Shown: one piece after another, positions 23,185-31,517 of the stretch
Layout: each line of letters starts with the position of its first letter
Numbering within the stretch: the stretch's first letter is position 1
Origin: Nigrospora sphaerica
Taxonomy: Eukaryota; Ascomycota; Sordariomycetes; Amphisphaeriales; Apiosporaceae
Length of the DNA stretch: 64,000 nt
Assembly: GCA_018287875.1 (NCBI GenBank)
Contig: JAGVVL010000018.1
Coordinates: 992,001-1,056,000 of the forward strand
Direction of reading: 5' to 3'
The notes under the pieces: model-generated
Seen by the model: the letters and a program-made list of their open reading frames with translations, nothing else
Told to the model about the DNA's origin: nothing
Databases searched by the model: none
Made by a program: the position numbers and the translations under genes

Positions 23185-23479
23185 TTAGTTGCCGCCGGGG
23201 ATCTGCTCGTTGATCTTGGAGTCGACGCCCTTGTGAATGGTGTTGTTGTACTTGTCGGGGACGCCGACCTTGTCGCCGATGTTATCGGCTTCTAGAAAGC
23301 GGTTTGGGTCAGTCTTTGGGGTACTTGCACCGAAGGAGAGGGAAGACGAAAGGAGAGAACGTACGGTTGTTGGCAAAGTTGTCGGCGGTGCGCTCGACGC
23401 CGTTGCCCGCCTGCGACGACTTGTCCTTGCCGAGAGTCTTGTCGGCCATGCCCTGCGCCTTGTTGGCGATCTTGTCCAT
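23185..23479 (-). CDS. 73-residue hydrophilic protein, function unknown (two exons)
   Basis: Exon 1 is 23365-23479 and exon 2 is 23185-23291, joined over a 73-bp phase-1 intron (donor GTACGT, acceptor CTTTCTAG). The product starts MDKIANKAQGMADKTLGKDK and ends EQIPGGN. It has no signal peptide, no membrane segment and no cysteine. It is rich in Lys, Asp, Asn and Gly and has an amphipathic N-terminal half with repeated K/D-K spacing. It recalls short fungal and bacterial stress-type proteins (CsbD-like or antitoxin-like helical repeats) in composition only; I cannot assign a family. The coding frame is continuous across the intron and ends at a proper stop, supporting a real gene despite its size. 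Confidence 0.72.
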
Positions 23480-24845
23480 GATGGAAGTTGTGGTGGTTGG
23501 TAGTGTTGGAAAGTGGTGGTTTCGTCGGGCGGGAAGTCGTTGATGCTGCCTCTCTCGCGGTCGGGACGAGAGATAGACAGCACGACACATGGAGGTCTTA
23601 TGTAGGCGCTCCCTTAGCATGTCGTGTCGGCGTGGTGTCGTCATTACGTGTCACCCCACCAATCCCCCACCATGACTTACTTGCCCCTGCCGTCGTCGTC
23701 CCACTGGAATTGCGTCTCCGACCGCGCCGGACGGCGGGTGCACATCCTGGACAACTCGGAAAAGGTGCCGGCCACATGTGCGTGGTGACGATGTCTGGAT
23801 CCCCCAGGGCGGGCGTGGCCCCCCGGTCGCAGCGGGGGACGCCACGTATCTGCGTCCTGTCCCCCTCCACCGAAAATGACCGCCGGATACTTGGCACGCT
23901 GGCCCGCCGAAGCGATCTCGATGTCGGATGCGGGATGCGGCCCCTGGATTTTCAAGAAGCCTGCCGAGTCCGCCCCGGCCGTCATTGCTGCCCTGCACGT
24001 GCCGCCGATTGCCGCCTTGTGTTCCCATATCCGTCTCCTGCAAGGGAGCACGCTTGGGTGCAGCAGGGCTGGATGCATCGAACCGTCCAATGTGTGTCCG
24101 CGATGGGGCAAAGACAACGTCCCGGCGATGACGTTGACGGGTGGTCCGTCCCTTCCCCAGTGGGCATGGATGCTAGCAAACCAGGAAACCCGCCTGCTGG
24201 CTGTTGGGGCGATCCGTTCCCCTCGCCCTTCCAGGCCGACGTCACCTTTACTCTACCGCCTGCTTCGGGACACCGCATCCCACATGATGCGATGCTTCTG
24301 CGATCACGCACTGCTCCGGAGAAAAGCAGTGGGGTTCTGCGTGCCGACGGCCCACGTTGCACGTCGGTGGAGACGCAGCCACTAGAAGCTCCCGCGTCTA
24401 GCGCCATCGTTGCGGCTGCCACCTTCAGGCTTCGGCCCCCACCATCCCAACGTCGCTTTCCAAGAAGCCAAAGCACCCCGACCATCTATGCTGTCACAAG
24501 CTCTTTGGGGGAAGAGAAACCACGGGCGGGACATCAAAGCAGAACTACCCAATTTGTACGCCTATCTCAAACGTGATTGGCCTAATCTGTGAGTAGCTCC
24601 TCCCGAGACATCATGAAGGGCGAGAGGGCTTATTGGTCTCGTCACTACCACTTGCTGTTCCCACACTAAAAGTCGGGTCCGTATTCTCACCTGGAGCTTA
24701 CTCACCGAAGCGGCGACTGTCATCAATATCTCGGTCGCTGTCGACCATGTTCCGGGCAGGGCGCACGCGACCGTCTCTCCGCACATAGAAATCGCCATCT
24801 TTCCTTGTTCCAGTAACCCTCGAGCTTCGTGGCTCTGTATCGGGC
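23480..24845. other. Intergenic, no gene recognised
   Basis: 1.4 kb between two minus-strand genes: the promoter side of the 73-residue protein gene and the 3' side of the MFS gene. Several overlapping frames exist on both strands without conserved motifs. Confidence 0.55.
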
Positions 24846-26716
24846 TCAGGTTCTTTTCTTGCGCCATTTCACAGCTGCAAGCGACCCCGTACTGGCGATC
24901 GCCATTGTGACACCCGTGAAGATGACCAGGTTCTTCCACCTCCCCTCTGCGTACGAGCGACTCTGCAGAGGAACGTTTTGGCTACTGGCCACTATGGCTT
25001 TGCCGATAAGACCGGAGCAAACGGTTGCAACGCCTCGGATGGACATCAAGATTCCCGAGACGAAAGACTCAGTCGCCCTGACATCGTCGTCCGACTCTTT
25101 TTCCTCAACCATGGCCGCAACGTCGGATCCTTTCTCTGCCACGGCCGGACTTGACTCTGGTACGAACATGTTTCCACCTGTTTTGGCGGACAGGGCAGTT
25201 CCGGTATCGGCGGCGGCAGCGGCTACAATGCAAGTCGCAAAACTGCTCCGAAAAACCACGAAAGCGCCTGACGTTGCGCCACACAAAACCATGAATAAGA
25301 CGAGGGGCCAGTACACATGCGCCAAGCCCCAACAGAGCAGGATGGATGCCGACGCTACCAGACTGGTTACCAGAACCGGAACGACAGGGCCAATATGGTC
25401 ACTGCGAAGACGTTAGCTCCTCAATTCCCCCACCACTAAGGTTGCCGCCGCTAAAACAGGCAAGGGAAAAAGTGCGTCCTCGGAATCGGTACTCACACCA
25501 AAGCCCCATACAAGGGCTGGGAGACCATAGATGCCACCTGGAATGCTGTAATCAAAACAGAAGCGTTTGCCTGCGAAATCCCGAGGTCGGCGGCGTAACT
25601 GGGGATATAAAGGGCCGGCAGGAAGTGAGCGAGGCCCTGGGATATGGTTGCAATGCACACCAGCCAAAAGACGTAGGTTGTCCAAAATCCACTCGTTTTT
25701 CTGCCTGTGTCTTGTTTTGAGCTCGCTTTTTGGTCAGCAGGATTGTTGACAGGCGTGTGGGATGGTGGTATAGGGTCGTCCCTTGCGTCGCTCTGCTGCG
25801 ATGGGGGCGAACCGATATTCGAGTCCGGCACGCTTGGCGTAGAGCCTGGCACTACGTGTAGTCTCCGGCGGGCGCAAGGGAGAGCAATGCATGAAAGTAT
25901 AGCACAAGCAATTGCCCATCCCAGAAGAGTTGTCCGCGATGAATACTTCTGGAGAGTGACGGCAAATATGGGGGAAAGGCTAGCCGGTGCTAGGCTGCTT
26001 ACGGAGAAGCTATAAACAGACTGATGTTAGTGCACGGGGCAATATCTGTAGGTGTGAGTACGGAAGGCAGCGGGTCTTACAATAAGCCGTTAGCCAGTGT
26101 CCTTCTTTCCACGAACCACTCATCGATCAGGGCTATACAGGGGGCGAAGATACACCCCCCACCTATTCCGTAAAGCAGACCGAGCGTGATGATCAGCTGC
26201 AGGGGCTGTATGACGGGTTAGGAAGAAGGAAGACCAGCACACCGTAACCAGCCACAGTCACTTACGCTGGTTGAGAACGCGGCCCCGATAGATGAAGCGA
26301 CCATAATCATAGCTCCAAGCCACATGAGATGCTTAATACGATGCGGATACTTGGAACAGAAGCGGATGAAGAAGGGAGTAAGGCCCTGTATCAGACCCTA
26401 TAATATCGGGTCAGAACATTGGGGCTGCGGAGTTAACAGGCCCTTGGGAGCCCAAGACGATAGCTTACAAGACCGAGGGGTCCGACATAGGCAACCTCCT
26501 GGCTTCCGACATAAGGGGGTGTTCGGAAATAGTATTCGCGGAAAACTCCAAACGACGTGGAGAAGCCTACGTGAGATGGTCAGTTGTCGGTGTTTGAAAA
26601 ACGCTTCGACTTGGACGGCGTTTACCATAAGTGAATACATTTGTCAGGGAGACGGCGAACAGAACCACCCAAGCCCCTCGGCTTCTGTCCGGGAGCTCGA
26701 CGGTTTCAGAACCCAT
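24846..26716 (-). CDS. MFS transporter, monocarboxylate-transporter (MCT) type, six exons
   Basis: Exons in coding order: 26626-26716, 26469-26566, 26266-26397, 26081-26205, 25497-26009, 24846-25401. All five introns (59 to 95 bp) have GT..AG ends and keep frame, giving 504 residues. The N-terminus (MGSETVELPDRSRGAW...) leads into TM1 (VVLFAVSLTNVFTYGFSTSFGVFREYYF), as in fungal MCT-like carriers. Exon 4 holds GGGCIFAPCIALIDEWF and the ERRTLANGL loop, a typical MFS/MCT A-loop. A hydrophilic central loop (GSTPSVPDSNIGSPPS on) separates the six-helix halves. The second half opens with FWTTYVFWLVCIATISQGL. An acidic insertion of about 45 residues before the last two helices (KTGGNMFVPES...DDDV) is unusual. 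The substrate cannot be deduced; monocarboxylates, riboflavin or a secondary metabolite are possible. More introns and lower GC than neighbouring genes. Confidence 0.85.
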
Positions 26717-28880
26717 AGCTAGACTATACCTAACGTGGAAGAGCTAAGGATTAGGCCGTCGTATAGGTTAAGAGCTGGCGAGAATGCTCAGCGAAGCGGT
26801 ACTAAAGCATTAAATACAGCCCGAAGGAAGGCGCGCCAGATATCATAGGCCGTACAATCTATAAGCTATGCAATCTGATATTACGTTAAGCTTACGTGAC
26901 TAAAGGGAAAGCTACCGGATAACCACGGCCGGAACCGGAGGCCCATATCTCATTTCCATGAAGGACACAGGGGAAAAACGGAGAGAAAGGGCGGGGACTT
27001 GTCGATTAGATTATGGTGACAGGGTCTAGACACAGCCTTACTGCAGGGTTTTTGATCCACACCAGAGGTCGGTATCTACTGTAAACACAGCACGAAAAAC
27101 AGGATGCGCAGGCTAATTGCTCGATATATTAAGTTATTGTTTCCTAACTAAATGGGTTGCTTCAAATTTTGATTCCTCTGTATAGGTGCAGTACTTTACT
27201 TCCTAGCTACATCTAACTTTTTTTTGTACCCCTAGGGGGAGGGGGCGCACCTGGGTTTGTCGTCCGGCTGGACATTTGCCCGGCACGGTTTTCCAAGGAT
27301 TAGATGCGTAGGGGTCCTCATAGTTGCTAGGTGTAAGGATCCACTACTACTACTAACACTAAGGGGGAAGCAGCATGGGTTGCCAAGAACGCTCCAAGGG
27401 TTTCGCGGCTTTACGGAATAACAGATAGCGGGAGTTGATGATTGGCCAATAAACAGCGCCGCCGCGTTTCACTCCACTCACTATGCAGAGATAGGAAGGC
27501 CCCCTCTGCCTTCTATACTTGTCGCGATCCACTAGTTGAAATTTTCCTTACGATGCTCCGCCCCCGGGGCGGAGAGAAACAGATAGCGGGGAGTCGACGG
27601 TTGGTTTTGGACAGCGCCGCCGCGTTCCAAGCCGCTCACTATACGGAGATAGGAAGGTCCCCTCTGCTTTCTACAATTGTCGCGATCCACTAGTTGAGAT
27701 CTTACTAAGCTCCGCCTCCGGGGCGGGGAGGAACAGACAGCGGGGAGTTGGTGGTTGGTTTATGGCAGCGCCGTCGCGTTCCACCCCGCTCACTGTACAG
27801 AGATAAGAAAGATCCCCCCCTGTCTTCTATGCAGTACTTATAATTGTTGCGATCCACTAGTTGGGGATTCTTTTGAAAAGTCCCCCCCCCCCCGCGGGGC
27901 GAGTTGGGGATACCCCGCATGCAGTGAAACCTAGAAAGTACCACATACACATTCATAGTAGAGAAAACTTGCCGAGCTCCGCGAGACGTGCAATGTCGGA
28001 TATGGATCCTTTTTCCAGCCAAGTGCGGCTGAAGCTCCTAGTCTGTGCAGGAGGGGCCGCAGCTAATTTCTCGCCGTAATCGGGCAACGTTACATTTCCA
28101 CAAGAAACGACTATGTGGAAGGAAGGAAGGAGCCGAGCCGCCCGCTGAATCCCCGCATGGAGACCGCCAACCTTGTCCTAGGCAATTGATTTACCCCCAC
28201 GTTAGCTACAAAGTGATTGGACCGGGGAGAGTTCCAGGGTCCCGTGAACTATAATATTTGCGTCCTATGAGGGACTGCTCAGTGTCGGTCCTTTCAGCAC
28301 GCAGGAGGGTAACGAAAAGCCCAGACAACGATGGCTTAAAATGGCACATGGTGTAAATTAATTCACGGAGAGTCAAGTTAGCGCATTGGCACTGGTTCTG
28401 TGGCCGGTAGGGAACGGCGGGAAACATCCCCAAACTATCAATAGAAAGCAAGCCGGGAGGGTCTCTATTTGGAAAGAGTATTATGCATCTTCCAGCCTCT
28501 AATCTGTTTTCATCTGTACTGCACGTGTTACTCCGCAGTAGAGCCACGCGGCGATTTTCTCGCATTATCAGACCCTCATAGGTTTCAAACGACTTACATG
28601 GCCCCGGCTCTTCAACAAATCGGCTTGTCTGTACGTGGCACTCCGTTCCCCAGTCAAAAGTCCCTTGCACGACAGACAGGAACAGGAAGTGCCCGCTTCT
28701 TGTGATTCTAAGCGCCGCACGTAACTGCTGCAAGGATCCTGTCATAGATGCCAAGGTATCAAGCTGAAAACTCAGGAGGCTGATTCTGCAAAACCCATGA
28801 TGCTGAGCAGTTTCCGCCCCTGTAGCTTAGTTCGCGGAGAAAACCCCTGTCCATAAGATTGTATCTTTCAAGTCTTGGAG
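26717..28880. other. AT-rich gap between divergent MFS and dioxygenase genes
   Basis: 2.2 kb, distinctly AT-richer than most of the window, between two divergently transcribed genes. Its middle holds three imperfect tandem repeats (listed separately), preceded by an ACT run near 27340-27355. No coding region was recognised. It probably includes both promoters and old transposon-like or satellite-like material. Confidence 0.6.
27421..27905. repeat. Three imperfect tandem repeats of about 155-170 bp with a GC palindrome
   Basis: Units: 27421-27578, 27579-27732 and 27733 to about 27905. Each starts ACAGAYAGCGGG, has a middle CAGCGCCGYCGCGTT followed by CTCACTRTRCRGAGATA, then the invariant block CGATCCACTAGTTG, and ends with a GC-rich inverted repeat. 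In unit 1 the inverted repeat is perfect (CTCCGCCCC/GGGGCGGAG around one C, 27556-27574). In unit 2 it has one or two mismatches, and in unit 3 it has degraded into a C-run. Units differ by point changes and small indels. Not a known element to me; possibilities are a minisatellite, decayed transposon ends or binding-site arrays. Confidence 0.85.
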
Positions 28881-28886
28881 TTCGCG

Positions 28887-28894
28887 TATAAATA
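28887..28894 (+). promoter_or_regulatory. TATA box of the 2-oxoglutarate oxygenase gene
   Basis: A consensus TATAAATA lies 113 bp before the start codon at 29000, at the spacing expected for an 80-nt leader. The surrounding leader is AT- and C-rich. Strong TATA boxes often mark regulated rather than housekeeping fungal genes. Confidence 0.55.
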
Positions 28895-28999
28895 TCGAGT
28901 TTTCCAGGCCCAGACATCGAAATTTTAACAAGCAGAATAAGTTTCTCATTACATTTTGACTACCTACCTCTTCTCATACTTACATTCTCCTCCGACACG

Positions 29000-30344
29000 A
29001 TGCCTTTCCTCGATATCGAAGGGATTTCCAGCGAGGCCAAAACTGCACAATTGCAGACTATCGCCTTCTGGAAACTTCTCGACGGCGACTTGGAAGAGGT
29101 TGACAGACTTGTGGCTGCTTGTGAGCACTATGGGTTTTTCTACCTGGACCTGAATGGGAAGGGCTCTCGCGATATGTTGCAGAACCTGGACCAACTTCGG
29201 GCTTTGATGAAAGGGTGGTTCGCTCAGCCTTTGGAGAAAAAGCTTCAGACCGAAACACTTTCCAACTCTCATGGGTGAGTCTAGTCCCGGGTCTTGCGTC
29301 GCCGGCCGAAACCTGCTAACCTAAGGCAACCAACCCCTGGTAGGTACAAACCTGTCGGCATCCAAACCGGCATCTCCAAGGACACCAAAGATGGCTGGGA
29401 GGCCATCAAGGTATGTGAAACCCCCCAACTGTCATTTAAAGGATGAAAATCATAAGCTGTCCCATATTTGGCACCCCTAGAAAGGAGAGCAACAATGGAG
29501 ATGCTAACTCGTATCGGTTTGCTAGATTGGACGTGATGAGCTCCGTGGTCGCTGGGCTCTTCCGTCGGTGGTGAAGGCCAACCAGCAGCTCTTTGACGAG
29601 TTTAGCGCGTCGTCACACTACGTGCTGAAGATACTGCTGGATTGCATCTCTTCAGGACTCGGCACTTTCGAGAACCAAGACACTAACCTGCACCGGTTCC
29701 ATCGCGACGACGAGCCGTCCAAGAGCACGCTATACTTCCTGCACTACCCGGCCTCGGCACTCTCACAGGAGCAGCGCGGAGTCGGACAGAACATGCACAC
29801 GGACGTGGGCACGTTGACGCTGCTCTTCGCGCCGCAGTGGGGCTTGCAGGCGCTTAGCCCGTCGACAGGCGAGTGGGAGTGTAAGTACCAGCTCGGCGTG
29901 TGCACCGCAGCCCTTCCCTGCTATGATCCCCCCGTCCCATACTCCCTTCACGCTTATCATCGTGTCCAAGAGGCTCAAGCGGCCCGGAACATCCGCTGTG
30001 GACGTTGTTACCAGAGAAACATACTGATCCCAGCCACTGCAGGGGTGGAACCGCGGGCTGGCCATGCCGTCATTAATGTCGGCGACACGCTCCGTTTCCT
30101 GACAGGCCGACGATTCCGCTCGGCTCTTCACCGCGCCGTCCCGGTGGAAGGCATCGACCGCTTCTCCATCTCGTATTTCCTACGTGCCAGCGACCGCACC
30201 GAGTTCCGTGACAGTGACAACGCTGCCTCCGACGCCAAGACGTGGTTCTTGAAGAAGTACGCCATGTACGAGGAGCCTCACGAGGTCCAGAAGCTGGATT
30301 CCACCCTGACCGGCGGGATGATTCAGGAGTTGACAAAAGTATAA
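29000..30344 (+). CDS. 2-oxoglutarate/Fe(II)-dependent oxygenase (isopenicillin-N-synthase-like fold)
   Basis: Four exons, 29000-29274, 29344-29410, 29526-29880 and 30043-30344, encode 332 residues. The N-terminal DIOX_N-type region (PFLDIEG... ACEHYGFFYLDL) leads into the double-stranded beta-helix. Metal ligands are His205 and Asp207 (NMHTDVG) and His262 (SALHRAVPV). Arg272 and Ser274 (RFSISYF) fit the 2-oxoglutarate-binding RxS motif. The enzyme would hydroxylate, desaturate or cyclise a small molecule in the cytosol; the substrate is unknown. It is divergent from the MFS gene across 2.3 kb, a combination often seen in specialised metabolism, but no backbone synthase is present. Intron 3 (29881-30042, 162 bp) has no in-frame stop and a length divisible by three, so retention would insert 54 residues between the HxD and distal His. 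The strong GTAAGT donor and TGCAG acceptor favour splicing. Confidence 0.9.
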
Positions 30345-31517
30345 ACGAGGGTAGAAGTTGTCTTTCATAGTGAAATTTCGTTTGGTTACAAAATATATAC
30401 GAGGGATTTGGGAGAAACTAGCCGGTGAAATACACCCAAACGGGAACCACTTCACGTAGACTGGTTTGGCTATTGTGATTGCCATGCCACAAGCGAGCCG
30501 GGTATGTGAACGTTCCAACATTAAACAACCTTACTAGGAAAATTACTATGCCTCGTGAAATTAATTTCATATGTACAAGAAGGAAAACTTTACCAGACGT
30601 TGCTAGTCACAGGATTGTTTACAAATATTCAATAACAGTAGGTACGCGTATAAGTAGGGAGCAGGTATCTATGAAGTATCCACCTACTAGCTGGCTACAA
30701 TTTATGAGTGGACAAAATACCTGTCACAGTATGGATCGGACCTACCGTAACGGCAGTATTAGCCTATTAACCTAAATCTATATAGACTAGAGGGTCCTAT
30801 TATAATGCAGGGATTATAGGCGCGGAGGAAAGGAAACAATCTAACTATTATAGTGTTACGACTTTAGGGGCCTAAGCTGAGAAAAGTGGCTAGGACCCAC
30901 ACCAGCCCCTGGAGGACCTCACCAGCCACGGAGGGAATAAAAGAGCACGACATAAACACACCTTTAAATTAAAGAAATATTCTTAAAAGTAAATCAGGAA
31001 TCTTCTTAGTTAAGGACATTGTCAACGTAGGCGCGTCTCGATTGTGCACCTCCCCGCGCAAGATTTCGCCTCTTTACGCAGGCGCTAGCCCCGGGAATTA
31101 GTGTTCAGAACGAGGCAAGGGAGTTTGGCTAATTATAAAAAGGCGAAGGGGCAACAGGGTGGAATTCCCCAGTTCTACGTGCCCGCCATCGTTCGGACAA
31201 ACCAGAAGACCTGCTACCCAGGCCTGACGGGCCACGCGCTGTTAAAGTAAACCACGTAGTGTCCAAGTAGATGGCTACATGGGGCACGCGAGCTTGGGAC
31301 GACGGACGGCACCGGTTCATAGGCGAGCTGAAAGTAAAGGTAGTTGGTTCAATCGTGAGATTGTTCGTGGTTCATCTACTTGTCGAGATATCAAATATGT
31401 ACTAAAAATAGAACCGTTCCGATCGTGGGGTATCCAGAGCCCGTTTATACAGGAAGGGAAGGGAGGAGAAGAGAAAAGACTGGCTGCTAAAAATGACAGC
31501 TTATGAAAGTAAATCGC
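30345..31517. other. AT-rich intergenic gap
   Basis: 1.2 kb between the convergent 3' ends of the dioxygenase and cellobiose dehydrogenase genes. It is AT-rich, most strongly between 30350 and 31020, with no conserved coding sequence. The composition matches the gap at 26.7-28.8 kb and supports one AT-rich island around the transporter-oxygenase pair. Confidence 0.6.

Noticed and set aside
24846..30344. A complete secondary-metabolite gene cluster
   Set aside because: Only a carrier and one oxygenase are present; no polyketide, peptide, terpene or other backbone enzyme lies in the window.
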